From: Bombus terrestris
Taxonomy: Eukaryota; Arthropoda; Insecta; Hymenoptera; Apidae
NCBI RefSeq assembly: GCF_910591885.1
Contig: NC_063280.1
Location: 1,426,001-1,490,000 of the forward strand
Length of the DNA stretch: 64,000 bases
Reading direction: 5' to 3'
Part shown: one piece after another, positions 1 through 14,366 of the stretch
How positions within the stretch are numbered: the first letter of the stretch is position 1
How the letters are laid out: each line of letters starts with the position of its first letter
Position numbers and translations under genes: made by a program
Notes under the pieces: generated by a model
Databases searched by the model: none
Seen by the model: the letters and a program-made list of their open reading frames with translations, nothing else
Told to the model about the DNA's origin: nothing

Positions 1-3000
1 CGACGACGAACGGTTCGAAAAAAAAAGAGACGAAAAAGGAGGAAAATGAAGCTTCTCGTACGAAACGTATTCACTTGGCTGCGGATGCTTTACTAGTTAG
101 AAGAAAGAAATTTTAATCAAAACGAATTTCAAGACCTGTTTGTTCGTCGACCTGCGTAAACCGCGTTTACCTCGGAAACTGAAATTATATATCTGAGGGA
201 AATAATGAGTTTTCTATGCCCGATGATACGAGAAACAGGATAGTTCGTCATCAAATTGTTCGAAGAGAGTCTATAGCAGATCGCAAATAAGTTTTAAATA
301 TCTTGATTGAACTTTCAAATTCGAATTTCCTTGACTTTGTGTACGGAGAATTTCCATTTCCAACCTGTTCTTATCTAATGTGAAAAACTTAGGCCTGCTC
401 GAAAGCGTAAGATATGATAATCGATACGAAGTTTGTCTTCGCTTTTCTTTTGGAAAATCCAATCTAAAGTACGATTTAGTGGTGATTAAAGCCAAATATT
501 TAATGACTAGATAAAATCAGATATATCGAGCGCAAATTTAGTAATAGAAACGAAATCGTATATCATAACATAGCACAAACACGTCTCGACGAAACTTCTC
601 TCGTTGAGGAGTACGCGACGACGATCTTAGGTTTAAAACTACATCTAAACCTGTACGAAACCCAAACGAGGGAACGCAAGATATGCCGAAGATAGTGCGG
701 TAAGAGCCATCGTTGTTGAAAATAGTTCCATTACCCTAACCGGAGCTACGTTAACCCCCTATGTGCCTTGGTGTAGAGAAGTGGTAAATCTCTATTCTTC
801 TGAGACGGCGAGATGATGTGAGGCGAACAGAGACAAGCGAAATCGAGGCGAACAACCGCATTTACGAGGATAAAAGATAAATGCTTTGGAAAAGGGTCGC
901 GAAGTTTGAAAGTGCCGCTTTCCATGCGGAAATGTATTTACGCCAAGGCCAGAGTCGAGGAAATCGAAAAAAGGGGGAGGACAGGGTCGCAGGAAACGAA
1001 AGGCCCGACCACGGTAGAAGATCAAAGAATAAGAGAAGGAGAATGAAGCGAAGAGAAAACGAGAAAGAAGAAGATGAATAAAGAAACGGATCAATAGAGG
1101 CACGAAAACGAATCAGTCGTTCACTTAGTATAGAAGGAAAAATAGAGAAATGTCGTTAAGTATAACTTGGCTGAATTTTTTGCCCTCCATTCCAGCCCTT
1201 AGACACTAACCACAAGTGTCTAGCTGGCGGCGTTACTTCATTATCCGGCGAAAGAAAGGCCGCCCACGGCTGTAAAGTCATGTCTCTCTAATTAAATTTT
1301 TGTTGCCGGCGAACGAGCGCCACGAGTCGCTCGTTTGCACCGTGTCCGACTGGTTGACAAACGAATGTAACTTCCGGCTGTTTGGATTGCCCCGGATTCT
1401 GTCCGGCACTTTTGCCGGCTCATCTAGTAAACTACTTTCTGAGTAATCGAAAAGAAAGAAGAACGGTAGATTTTCTTAGAGAACGTCGCGCAACTCCTGT
1501 AATTTTCAAATTCAACGCCGCAAGGAGAATGAAGAAGAACGATACCTCGAATCACGTACGTATAATTAAATCTGGTAACCGCACTGGCGCTCTCTCGGCG
1601 CCAGACAACGGAATAAATAAACCCAAGTTCGAACTACTCGAACTGTCGGTGAATCAATCTGGAATACACGATTGTATGTGTATTTTTCGATGAATTATCG
1701 GGCATCCTAGCGAATACTCGGCGATTGGAAATATAATTTGCTCGCACAAACGATGTAAAGCCGGTTTGAAAAGTTTCTGGTAATAATATTTTAATAATTT
1801 ATGTTTCGAAAATATTTTATGCTTCAATTGCGCTGAACATCGCGCTACAACGTTCGATATCGCGAAAGGTTGTAAAGCTCAAGATAATAAAGAAACTCGT
1901 TAAGTATGCCTATGAAGATCGTAAATCCCACAAAAATATAGCGCAATAAACGACGTCATTCTTGGACCTGGTAAACCTAGTACAAGCTATTCTCGTTGCA
2001 CTTGCACCTTGAATGAGCATTTAGAGAGAACACGTCGAGCAACTTGCTTGCATCGGACAAGTTAACTTGTTAACAATGTTACAAAAGATATCGTTGTATC
2101 AAGATGCATACTTTTAGACTTTTAAACAATACTAAATGTTCCGTTTAATTTTCAATTATAAATTATCGTAACAACTTTTGAGTACATCCGTCCCTAATCG
2201 AGAAACAATGACCCAAAGGTATTCATGGTAACGTTGCTTTTCAGAAAATCTAGCGCAAGGTTATACCATCGTCTGCCAACTATGTAGGTGCTTATTAATC
2301 GTTTTAACGACGGGAACAGTGACTCTAGACGAGAAACCAAGCGAGCAAAGAACTTGTCCGCTCGTTTATTCATCGTATTACTAACAATGTGGGGCGAATT
2401 TAAATTGGTCTACTAATTTTCTGCTTTGATGCTGTCCGTGACACAATAATCGTCGAAATTGGGCGCGAATCATCGCGGACCAAAAGGAACGACAGTGACA
2501 AATGGAGGTTAAAAGAGGTAGACGAGAGAAAGAGGCCACACGACGAGTAGCACCTTGCCACTCGAGTTTATTTCTGAATACCCTGAGGACGACGTCACAC
2601 GATGACCAGAATAGCGGGCATCTACGTCATGTCTGGGTAACCCCGAACGAATTTTGAAGACAGACACGCAAAAGTAGTGGGTAAAGGGAGGAAAAGATAG
2701 AGACAAGACGTTGATAAAGAAAGATGAGAAGATGAAACGAATTAGAGTCCAACAGGCTGGTGAAAAGGACACGATAGAAACACGATGGTAAAGGCCAGGA
2801 TAGGAAGAAGAAAAGGAAGAGACGGGCACGAGGAACGGTGAATGAGAAGAATTCAAAGCGTCAGCTACGCAAGAACACCGAGAATTCGCGATGAAGAGCA
2901 TAGTCGTGCTCGGTTATTGCCAATCCATTCTTCAAACACCGTCTTGGATTTTCAGCTATGTTAATGTGACGAGCCAAGCCTGTCCTGAACTTCTAACGAT

Positions 3001-3655
3001 GCCAATTTATTCGTTGAATTCTGTCTGGAATCCTGACATCACGATGGTTAATACGCCACATATAATTTACCACTCCAAATCAGTTAAATCACAAAGCCCG
3101 GGATTTTCCGTTATTCGTCCATCGAGAACTTCCTGAAACTCTTCTCGTTGCCAATTCGTGAGTTAAATTACAGTCAAATTTTGGAACGTCTCACGCATAC
3201 CATACACGAACTCTTCACCTTGTCTAACATGTTTTATATTCAATGATATTACATTATCTTTTTGAAATTGTTTCTCACTTTCTGTGATTATACATAATAC
3301 AAGAATATATTAAACAGTTTTGTATATTACATTTTGTGGAATTTAGAAGTTTAAATATATTGCACATTCCACGTTATGTATATATATATAATATAACAAA
3401 ATGTATATATTATATTACTATATTAGTTATATTAAGTATGTTGTACTTAGCATAATATCAAACAGGTACAATGGAAATATGATAATATATTCAGCACATT
3501 AATTTATTCATAGAAGCCTTCCTAATTTTCAATAGGATTCATGGTAGGAAATTTATGTATACATCATATCATGTGAAATATGAGAACTAATTTCGTATTG
3601 TAAAAACACGAAGAGTATTTAAAGAAGTTAAATTAGATGATAGTAAGAATAATTA
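1..3655. other. no gene recognised
   Basis: AT-rich DNA with a purine-rich stretch around 2500-2900 and AT microsatellite-like sequence around 3370-3420. Open frames on both strands (for example 2509-2901 on - and 2891-3136 on +) show no recognisable domain, splice context or protein-like composition, so I treat them as non-coding. A GC-richer pocket inside this stretch is listed separately. Confidence 0.5.
1185..1440. promoter_or_regulatory. GC-richer pocket, possible enhancer
   Basis: This pocket is clearly richer in G+C than its surroundings. It holds a Runt-type word AACCACAAG at 1208-1216 and a homeodomain-type TAATTAAA at 1289-1296, among several CCGGC/GCCGG words. There is no convincing open frame with splice signals. 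A regulatory role is inferred from composition and site clustering only. Confidence 0.2.
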
Positions 3656-3659
3656 CAGC

Positions 3660-4030
3660 TGAAGATCTTGAGACATTAAACTCTATGAATCCAAGATCGT
3701 GAGAACAGATAGACTATCGACCCTGGAAACTCGAACATGAGTTCAAAGTAAAGGTACTCGTCAAAGATCACCACAAGACTTTAGGACTTCAAGTTCCATG
3801 AGTTCATCTAGAAGTCCGTCTTGGACCACTTCATAATCTTAAGACTTTAAGTTCCATAAGGTCAGTGCCAAAGAGATCCGCTTGAAGACGAGATTGGAGT
3901 TTTGTGATATCGAACTTGTCAAACCCGGCATGGTTGTGAAGCTCAGAGGTATAATTATGTAATGGTGGCAGAATTTTGGAATAACCCACTACGAATCCTT
4001 CTACCTCAAAGATCATACAGCTCATAGAAA
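3660..4030. repeat. decayed internal repeat
   Basis: Related words recur with substitutions, such as 'gacttcaagttccatgagttca' shortened in a second copy to 'gactttaagttccataaggtca', plus 'ttggaccactt'. The same kind of vocabulary (ggaccact, ttggatc, aagttcc-like words) recurs in the repetitive leader at 40.6-41.4 kb, so the two may belong to one repeat family. No LTR or terminal inverted repeat was seen beside this copy. Confidence 0.3.
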
Positions 4031-4466
4031 ACAAGGTTCACCGGCTTTGAGATGATTCAAGTCCAATTGAAAAATGCTCATAGAATACACTTCAAGAAAC
4101 AAGTTTTTTTAGAAGGGAAAGGAACCTTATGCATAATGTAATCCAAATTCATGAAAAAGAAAAATGTATTTGAAGAAAAACCTCGTATGTTCGAAGAAAA
4201 AGCCCGTGCCACCTCTTGGTTACAAAGAAAAATCAATGTTCATTCATTTGAGTAAATGGCATACACAAAAGCCAAGAAACGATCGACTAATGTTTATTAG
4301 CGCTTACATTTTCCTCTATACAGACAACGTTGTGATGCCATCTTCTCATATTATTAATAACCATTTAGAAAGTGAAATTTGACTTCAATTCTATACTACA
4401 GTATTCTCATTGGTATGTAGAACATTTTCCAATAAGAAATCAAAATTTTTTAATTTTTACACTTAC

Positions 4467-4554
4467 AGTGTTTTCTATAAGCACCCTTAAATCGTTCTCG
4501 GGATAATTTATAACAGACTCCACAAGCTTGGAATGATCCGCAGCAGGCTATCAT
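4467..4554 (-). CDS. possible small Cys-rich exon
   Basis: Reading from an ATG at 4554, 29 codons run to a strong GTAAGT donor at 4466. The peptide begins MIACCGSFQACGVCYK, so it is cysteine-rich (CC, then C-x2-C), and continues with a basic stretch KLSRERFKGAYRK. If the donor is not used, the frame ends a few codons later at TAA. No acceptor or downstream exon was found, and a second frame through the same segment is also open. I do not recognise the protein. It lies about 0.9 kb downstream of the cystatin-like exon on the same strand and could be part of the same transcription unit. Confidence 0.25.
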
Positions 4555-5441
4555 AGCTTTATTTGATGGTTAGTGTATCTACGTGTGGCGCAAAGGAAAT
4601 TACTAAGCAGAAATTGTCTTCATCCTTACCCTGTCTCAAATATTTGACACAAGACAACAAGATTCATTCGCTTACGCCATCCAAAAACTTCAGGTGACGG
4701 AAATAGTTACCGAAAAAGGGAGACGCGTGCAAAAATATAAGGGCAAGAATGAGTGTGCATAGTTATTTTGTGTTAATACTTTTACACAGAATATAACAAC
4801 GTCGAACGGACTCATGGTAAAAAAATCAATTTCGATATCCAATTAAAGTAACAACATCGTATCATCGTCTTTTTTTACTCGATCTTTGTAACACCAACAC
4901 GAAAAGTATGTGACTACTTCGTTAATTATATATTTATAGATTATCACATAGATTAATAATCTTTAATTATCTCGACTTCCATACATTTAAATATTTTTTG
5001 CTGTTACCAAAACATTACTGTAATAGCAATGAGTCACGGAAGGTATTCCAACAATTCAGTTATTTGCTAATTAATTAGCTAGTTCGGTATTTGGAATTGC
5101 GGTTGCAATCCGTAGAGAAACAAATTCCAGACCTTCTGATACGACATTACTCTGAATCACATAAATCATGAGTGAACAGAGAAATGACAATAGAAATCGC
5201 CTGACTACTTGCATTGATACCTAACCCAGTAAAACGTAATTTCACATGTCTGAAATACTCGTAAATCTTTGCGAGAGAATAATCGATACTTTTCTGCTAC
5301 AGATTATTGTGGTCGGTGGTCAGCTTCTTTTTCCTATCCTATTAGACGAAATATGTGAACGATTGATTAATTATTTAGGATAGAGTCTTTATAAAAAGTA
5401 TTTCTACAAGCTTCCAAAGCTTAGTGCAAACTTCTATTTAC

Positions 5442-5641
5442 CTGCTGTCCCATTTAACGTAGAATACATCACACTTTTCATTACGAGTTTGCGCTGCACC
5501 AGATTCACAATGGTCCATAGAATAGATATTACCGGCAACCACATATTCAATTGTAATATCAATCAAAGTTGTATATTGTAAATTTTCGAGAACGATCCTT
5601 TCAGATTCGCAATCTTTCAACAGAATCGTACAGTTCGTTAA
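5442..5641 (-). CDS. cystatin-like exon, possibly a relic
   Basis: The frame is open from 5641 to a canonical CAG|GTAAAT donor at 5442/5441. The translation contains YTTLIDITIEYVVAGNIYSM and then CESGAAQTRNEKCDVFYVKW. The VVAG motif and the following C-x(n)-C-x-V-x3-W arrangement fit the inhibitory QxVxG loop and disulphide region of family-1/2 cystatins (cysteine protease inhibitors, usually secreted). No polypyrimidine tract precedes the frame: the nearest AG dinucleotides are weak and there is no in-frame ATG. Just upstream, a different frame also looks coding (residues ending NELYDSVERLRI), which suggests a frame break and hence a decaying gene. The cystatin call rests on motif resemblance only. 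Confidence 0.35.
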
Positions 5642-5699
5642 TTATATAGATATCGAATGGCAACACTTCCTTTCTCGTAACAGCTTCTCCAACTTCAAC

Positions 5700-8600
5700 T
5701 GCACTTTAACAATGTCGGAAAAAAAATTCTCTATAAAATTGTACTTATTATAAAAGAATCTACTGTGATAATATCCTCTCGAACGCTATACAACACAATT
5801 TTGTACGCAATTCCCGAATGTTGTGAGCTCGTTAAAAAGTTGGACAAGTTGGAAAAGTAGCAAAAGAAAAATGGAGAGATTATCGACCGTAGATGCGAAA
5901 CGGAGTCAACGAGACACGTCTGAAAAAAATCTCAACACGAGACAGCCCAGATATCGTCATACGTATAGACGATATATAATACATAGACAGCAGTCACATT
6001 TCTCACATACTCGTGTTGTGTCATCACACAGAACTCGAAACGTTTACCACATCAGCGAAATACTTCCATCCAGCTCAGTCCTCGATCTGTTATCAACAAT
6101 TATAATCTCCTTTCTTTGTTCGTTTTTAGCGATATCTTCGTTGCATATTTTACGTATCTTTATTCTTCGAAAATAAATTATCTAATAAAGTTCGCTGAAA
6201 CGCAGACTTGATGAAGCAATAGTCTCCATAGACTTCGTCGTATCACAAAGTTTCCATGTTATACTTTGATTTTCAACTTATTTGTTTATCGACACTTCAC
6301 ACAATTTTATTTAGCCTATCACACGTACATGTTTTCTAATACAAGTTCCGGGATATATTCTGCAAAAGATCATTCGATCATTTTCGCCATTATCCACCTC
6401 GATTGAGATATATATTTCCAATTTCAGAGTCCACAATGGCGCGCGCTGGCGCTTCGCCAACACGCTTCCTATTTATTTGTATTGTCACGCCTCTGCACGT
6501 GGTGGCGGTTCGATGACACGTGACACGGAAAATTATTCATGAACGGGTTACGATTTTCGCGAACTCGCTACCGATGTCAATGTCGATAATTCGGCGGAGA
6601 ATCGGTTCGAATAACTATCCAAATAAAACACGGAAAATACTGACAGCTCGGAATCTTTGTTTTGTTGAAAAAACAATTTCGAACCGTTCGACAGACGCAC
6701 CTGCAACATGCGTGGGCACCATTCGAGAATCGACTGCTCGTACATACCCTAAATTTAACATTCTCGGCGACGCTCCACATTAGAAGAATCATGTCTATAC
6801 GCAGCATCTTTCTATGTGTTCGTATGCGTATACACTTAATGTTAGTTCCTGTGTGTGGATAGTTCGCTACACTGTGTGTCGCCTGTAAAGATATATCTAC
6901 ACGTGTGAACGGCCGTCCGTGTGCCCCACATGCAGGCAACATTTATAGACTCACATATCCGGTTTAGTGTTTTATATATTATGTATATAAATACTTTAGT
7001 CGTGCGTTGAACCAGGTACTTGTCCAGATCGATAAATTCCATGAATATTGGAATGCATATTTAGATTATGATAATTCGTCATATGTAATTTTAATGGTAA
7101 TAAGGAAAATTTATTAATAAACATTTTTTTAACGAAGGTCTAGTGGGAAATTTTTTGAATTTCTATATATAGAATTTCTCGGTTCTACTATGTACTGTAA
7201 CTTCACAATTCTCAATCGAGCGTAAAGATCTCTTCCACTAGTGCCGCTCTCAAATTTCTGCAACTGGTAATAAGCAAGTTATTATATCGCGGTGCTGAAA
7301 ATCAGGTGGAATTTAATTTCAATCCTCCCTCCTGCAGACATATTGCATAAAATTCCCATGCGAGCTAGTCAAATATATTGTATAAATATGCATACGCGAA
7401 TTAATATTTGTCCACGTGTAACTTGCGTAATAACGCAAACGTAATACCACGAGAGTGTGCATCTTTCGATATTACGCATATATTTGTCTCTTTCATAGCT
7501 GAGCCGTGCCAAAATGCGAAAGTATTGTATATATCAACCAAAGTATTATTAAACCATTGAGCAGAGATTGATGAAATATTAACGTACAATAATTCCTCCA
7601 AAAATTTCTTCTAATCATCGTCCGCTGTGTGCCAATGTAAATTTGCTAAACGGAAGAAGCACTAAGGACGCTTCATAGTCTTCGTGAGATAATTTTAAAT
7701 ATTTAAAAGCGGCATTTACTTTCCATTTTTGTGAACACATGCGAGCGGCACAGTCTAAAGACAGATGAGTGATTTCAACACACGAATTGATAACACGCAA
7801 CGTCACGGACGCCCAACCTGGTGTTCGCCAGACACGATCTATCGATATTAGTTGGCAACAACGACTTGCTCAGCAACGCCAAGTACATCCGCTTAACGAT
7901 GAAACTCGATCAGTTTGACGAGCTTGTCGACTTATTCTTTTTCAGTGTTATATACTTATTCTTCCTCCTAATTTTGAACCTTCTTAATAACTACTCTTAA
8001 TATATAACCTACTTTAATAACAACTGTTCAACCTTAACTTATAAAAAAAATTATTTTGATAAGACGAGAAGCGAACGTCAACAAAAAGACATAATTAGCC
8101 ACGAAATTTTATTGATACCGAGAGTACGCATGCAGCAAACGAGAATTCTCAGGTAAAATGACTTGTTAACTATTGAAATTCACTGCCTGTGAACGCACCC
8201 ACATTTGTATGTACATTCTCCAGGACACAATTAGGTTTACGGCCACACCATTGCACGTGTAATACCTGCAACATGAATAATTCTATCAACTTCCCGAGAA
8301 TCTGTACCGATATTAATCGAGAATAATCGCTGCAGATCCCCTTTCTCGCTAGCAAATACGCTGACCATTAGCGTTCATAGAATCATCGAACGTGCTACTT
8401 CATTCCACGTATTTCAGATGTTTCGACGTACATGAGCAATATATACAATGCCAAATTGTGAAATCTTATCGCTCAATAACGAAGAGACCACGTTACTCGT
8501 TAATTATATGCTCATGATAAGATGCTTATAGGTACTTATAAACCTATGCGTTATAGTGTTTACACTTATAGAGATATCTTTTATGAATATATGTACGCTA

Positions 8601-11600
8601 CACGGAATGGTTTGATGTCATTAATACTGTTATGAGACTCGATGTAATATGTTTAATTAATATATTTATACACTTAATACATTTTCAGATTGATTTCAAA
8701 TTTTACCTATACAGGCATGGCGATCTTTTGTCATTACAGCGTTAATGAAATTTCAAAATGTTTTACGTAATACCTACAGTATGGACGTAAAAGTTCTACG
8801 GTATGTGTTCAAATACTTTTGTGGAGCAAAATATAGCGTAGTTCTATACTATACTTTACGTTCATAAACATATTATTTACATTCTACGATTTTTCAGCCG
8901 TCTATCACTCGTAATCATTAACGAAATTCTTTGTCGAAATTAGTATCAGGAAACTTTCCCACTGGGCCATTGCGCATTCAGTTAAGCTCTGAATGATTTA
9001 TGTGCGTTGAAGCAGAGCTGAACAACGCTAACGTAGCGAGTTGGCTACTATTTGTATCTGTTTTCACGTTAATTGGTAAGATACGTCCAAAGATAGAAAT
9101 GCTGTGACTGATGCTAGTCAGAGTATGATGAAACTGACTGCATACTCGACCGCACGCTGGTGTAAAATGAAATCAGAGTGGATTGGAACAATGGGACCAC
9201 AGAGGAAGCTGAACCGCGGATATCACCAGGAACAATCTAGCAAGCACGAAAATTACCATGCAATTAAATTACAAAACTCGATCGCGATTTCGTGATTAGA
9301 AAGCTTATACGTAAATCATTCGTGCCGATATCGGACAAATAACAAAATAATCACTTTGCGCGAATAAATAGATTCCCAAGAATCGTGGGATTCCTAAGGA
9401 ATAAGGCAAACGAGACTCGTGAACTTGACGTTGGTAATGAAAATAAATCGTACTCGAATATCAAATAATTTAACTGGTTGGCTATACCTATCTTCTTTAA
9501 GCTGACACTGAAATAGAAATACGCAAGAACGAAAATAGATCGAAAGGATGAACTTATGATATTCGACAGAGATTTCGTTTAATGCTCCAGTAATGAATTG
9601 ACGATATTGTAATTAATTATTAGAAAAATATTATTTTCACTAAAAGGTATAATTATTTGCAAACTTTAAAATGTGATAAATATTTCTTGTATATTTCGTT
9701 TGAAATAGTAAGAGATTTACATTTAATAGTAACAAGGATTAATAATCTAGTAATATATTAAACATATAAATATGCAAAACACCGTATCACTTTGGATTTT
9801 ACTTCGTTGGAACTTTTCTTTTTTCAAGAGGGGAAATCGTTTTAAAAGGCAGCATTTGATGGCTTCCGCTTTTATATAGAAAAGTAAACAAGTAAAACCT
9901 TGAACAATGAGAGAATCCGAAAGGACGAAGAATCCAGCTGAGCGATATGCATACGAACTAACATTAACGATCTTGGTTAACCTTAAGTCAACGGATTTAC
10001 GGCAGAAACCAATACCGTGAAATACCTGTGAACTCTATACCAAACGGAAGCCACCGAATTGTTTCGCTGGAACTTTCCCAGACGGCGTGTAGGTGCAGCA
10101 CGCGAATAGATATTCCTAAAGCTACCAGAATCCAATTTAACGTCATCCCTACGCTACGCTTCGCTTTCCAGCATATTTTAATCCTGAGCATTGTCTACAC
10201 TGTCTGGACGGATTCATTATCGACGATTGCCAACGATCTGCTAACCTGAACGCGATTGTTCGACCTTCTTCCCCCATTGATTGCATACGCGACCTTGTTA
10301 TTCCCTTTTCCTTTTTGAAAGACAGAGAAAGAACGAAGTTTTTTCCTGTTCTTATCGATTCGAAGTTCGTCGTGTTTTATCTCGAAGGAACTGTAATAAA
10401 AAGGAAACTCGCAGCTCTCTAAATCTAAATGGAGTTTTGAATAATTGAAGATGTTTAACACGTTTGACTCCATGCATATAGGTCACTGATAATTTATGAC
10501 TTCGCTAGGGGTGAAATGTTCATTAAATAATCAAACGGAATTTTTTATTTTCTGCTCACGCGATACAACTAATATGAAATTATAAGAAATTTTAAAGAAA
10601 TTAAAACTGAATACTACATCGTTCGAGACGATTTTTCAAACTAATTGAAAAGGAATCGTTTGTGGAACTATATCTCAATCGGAAGATATAATACGCCATA
10701 TAGGACGCCAATATCACGAAGTTACGAGACACAGTTAAATATGTAGCCGATTTCTGCAAACCGGTGAGGGCGTCTAAGTACATAAGCCCTCGGCCCGCTT
10801 ACCATTCATTGCTGTCATTATCAGCCACACTGTCTCCCATTTCGTCCTATATCGTCTGCGTTCCGCATACGTCACGCTTATGTGCACATACAGTATAACT
10901 CCTTGCGAATTTACGGGTTAGAAATCACGCTCATACATTCGGCAGCTATGAGATAACAAATTAAAAGTATGCACGTAACCGATAAACGTACATACGGAGG
11001 AGAAAGACTGTCGTTTACAAAATTCCAGCATTTATTATACTTTTATGATATTATAATATACTGTATTATCAAAGATCAGAGTACTAATGGAAATTGTAAA
11101 TAATTTTCTAGATGTTATGCCGATGTAAATAGTTAATCGTACATATATGGAATCATGGGATGAAATATTTCGTATCAAACGCGATCCTACGATATTCAAA
11201 CATATGCCTTTTAGGGCGCGTTTATCTCCTATATGTTATCGTAATCATGATCAAACAGTTTGAAGTTCTAGAGTTCATATGATTACAATAGTAGTCTAGT
11301 GCCTCTAAGAATTGTTCAAGATATACTTTCAGGAATACTAAAATCAGGATGTGACTATAGAAATTATTGAAATATACTACCCTTACTTTCTAATAAAGCG
11401 TTCTTTTATCGTATTCTATAAGTTTCATTTTTATAGCATCAAATTATTTTGTAATCATATGGAAGTATTATTAAGTAACACGAAATTTAATATACTTAAA
11501 CGTAAATAATTAATATGTAAACATTACAATAACATTTTCGTGAAATATTTCTTCATAAACGTAAGTCAACGTGACAGGCTAACAACTAATTCTCTACGCA

Positions 11601-11690
11601 CCAAGGGCAGCCATAATAAAGCAACGAGCACGTATGCAGAATTAATCGAAAGGAACAAGAAACAGATTTCGTGCCTTTCACGAATCAACC
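5700..11690. other. no gene recognised
   Basis: Mostly AT-rich sequence with short frames on both strands. A mildly GC-richer patch at 6430-6940 carries overlapping open frames in three registers, which is typical of non-coding GC pockets. No tRNA-like, rRNA-like or repeat-array structure was seen. Confidence 0.5.
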
Positions 11691-11699
11691 ACTTTTACC

Positions 11700-12360
11700 A
11701 CGGTGCCCTGTTTAGAGTCATGCAACCGGTATAAAAGCCGGCGCGCTTATTTGTCTTCAAACGCGTTACAACTTCCTTTCAGGGTCTTTTTTCGATAAAG
11801 GGCAGAAAGTGAACCGACGGGCCCTTCGTGGCCGACATACCATTAAAACCTACCCTTTTTCGAGGTTTTCAGCGCATTCACCAACAAAACATTGCGCCGT
11901 TGGAGACGCGGCTTTACGACGTAGAAACACCGCCGAGGAATATAAAATGTACATACATCGGCATGCATAAAAGCTTCGCGAGTTGCCGGGCTAAGCGAAT
12001 CACCGACCCATAAACCATCCTTGACTCTGTCCTCGTCTTTGCCTACGAAGCGCCTGCACCGCAGAAATTGAAAACTATCGGCGTCGTTGGTTGGCTCGGT
12101 GTCGCGCGCGCGTATCGCCTTACGGGCCTGGCGGAAAGAAGCGGAAAGAAGTACAAAAAAAATTCATTTTTTTTCCATTCACTGCCGTAGTCGCTCAAAG
12201 GGCGGGTGAAGCGGCGCTTATGAAACCGTGGTGAGATGATAACGAAGCGCGACGATTTCTAAATAACCTCGAAATAGAGATAATTAGGGACAAATTTAAT
12301 TACAGCCATTCAACACGATGTACCGGCCAGGACGTTTTATAACCGGGCCCGCGTAATTAA
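11700..12360 (+). promoter_or_regulatory. GC-rich pocket with TATA box
   Basis: A canonical TATAAAAG at 11730-11737 is embedded in CCGG/GCGCGC sequence, followed by about 600 bp of elevated G+C. The right part (12240-12360) carries homeodomain-type words (taattag, tttaattac, gtaattaa). An open frame at 11828-12013 has only a GTG start and no recognisable similarity. The pocket looks like a promoter or enhancer. Which gene it serves is unknown. Confidence 0.3.
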
Positions 12361-14366
12361 CTACGCAAGACATTTTTCCACCGAAGGCGAGGAAAGCAAA
12401 GCATGGTCGCGGAAAACGTTATAAATACATCTCCGAAACAAGAAATTCAAATGCCTAAAGACCAATTGCAAATTATATAATATCACCTCGTAAATGGGAC
12501 TGTTGGAATTAAAAGCAGAAAGTGTGACGTGTGAAACAACCCGAATTCGAACGATCGACATGGATCTTTTTTTCTAATAGGATTATAAAGATGCACTTAG
12601 CGGTTTGGACAATCGATTTCATTCCTCGCGTACAATCTTTGGAAGATGTGGAACCGATCCTCTTCGTGTTTCACCTATGTATATATGTATTTCGTAATCG
12701 TGTAATCCGCGTTTTCAAGTTCGCGAGCAATATTTTTCCTTTTCCTAATACACACTAAATCTAAGAATCTAAATCTGAATAAGGGAAATTTGGTAACAGC
12801 GTATATGGAAACGCGTCAGGATTTTTAACGTGATTCAAAGAAATAAAAGATAGTACCAACAATAGACCGAGAAATATTAAATGAAATGATCGAGACATCG
12901 TGATAGATCAATGCAAAACAAAACTGCATTTTAATTCGTCTATAAAACATTTTTAAACGTCCTAATGTTTCTTTCGCCGCTATATTTTCATGCGTTCTTT
13001 CGTTCTTTTAAGGTGATTGAAAATATCAAGAAAAGAACGTGGTATAGCCGACGTTTAAAGAATAATTACATCGATACAACCGATAGGTATCACATCGACG
13101 CGAAAAAATTATGTTTCAGAAGTACGAACTACTTGTACGCGCTACTAAAATTCTTCCTATCGATCGGTAAGGCATACATAGAGAGAGATGCCGCTTGCTG
13201 GCACGTGCTACTACTAAAGAGTACTCGTTTCCATCGTATCTCTATAAGAGGTCAACGAGCAGTCAGGATTAGGGGAAGTTCTCCTCCAACTCTATCAGAT
13301 TCTCGTTACGTTTCTTTATGCGAGACCGGATCGTTTCGTTCAAACACCAAGTTCTTTCCCAATCCAACACCAAAAGCATGGAACCCGACACATTTTAGGA
13401 TGTCGTTTTGTAATTTATTGCACGCAATAACGCACGTAATTTATAAAACAAAAGTTCTTCGAATAGTTGAACGAAGTTGCGACTAAGTTATCGATTAGTA
13501 CTAAATCCTCTCTATTTGCTCCAACCCTAGATGGGAACCCGTCCATAAATCAAGTGCTATTGACACCAGTTTATGGCGTCGGAGCCTAGGAAGTAACGAT
13601 AAATAGGCAGAAGCCTAATGAGAGAGAGGTTGTGGAAAATGTCGTTAACCTTCCGCGTAGTGAAAGTTGTATGGACACCAACGGCTCAGAAAAGATGGTG
13701 CATAAGGATACTTAATTAAATACCAATGTTTTTAATTAAAAAATCAATTATCTACGCAAGAAATACTATTTATAATATTGTAATATATTTGTTAGAATTT
13801 GAGAAGATTTGAGGAGATTAGCGAATGATGGACGATTATCTTTAGATTACTTGGTAGCGTTATATGCTCTGTAGTAAAGGCTATTGTTGGCAAAAGAAAG
13901 TTGTTTTTGATAGTTTACTATGATCTTTGATTGCCTGATCTTTAAACATCTATATCATGATCACTATAGAATCAACCCATATCTTAAGGACCGCTTCAAT
14001 AGAAATAAGACAGACAAGTTTATTCAATTTGTGAAAGAAATCAAACTCCTAATCAAAATAATGTCACTAAATTATACACTAAATAATTGTTAACAATCAA
14101 GCAGTTAATACAATAAAAAAAAGGAAAATACAGATAAAAGAATACTATTATTATTCCATTACAAAATTTACAAAGTAAATATTCATAATTTAAAATGTCT
14201 AAAAAAAAATTAATGAAAGCCAAGGGTCACTCGCATCAGCTGTCACGAACAGTTTATTAAGATAAAAAGTGACTTTATTGGGAGGTAAAATAAACGCACT
14301 GAAACCGATCGTAAAGGAAGGTAAAATAAAAAGAAGGGAAATTTCTAGAGAATACACGTGATACGG
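12361..14366. other. no gene recognised
   Basis: A 173-codon open frame at 12965-13486 (+) is the longest here. Its composition (rich in R, S, F, Y, I) is not clearly protein-like and there are no motifs or splice context. The rest is AT-rich with poly-A runs near 14100-14220. Confidence 0.4.

Noticed and set aside
2509..2901. 130-codon frame (-)
   Set aside because: Reverse of a purine-rich tract, giving Ser/Phe-rich translation typical of non-coding DNA.
3370..3425. AT dinucleotide-rich stretch
   Set aside because: Simple low-complexity sequence, not a defined repeat array.
12965..13486. 173-codon frame (+)
   Set aside because: Non-protein-like composition, no motif, and no partner exons; compatible with chance in 64 kb.
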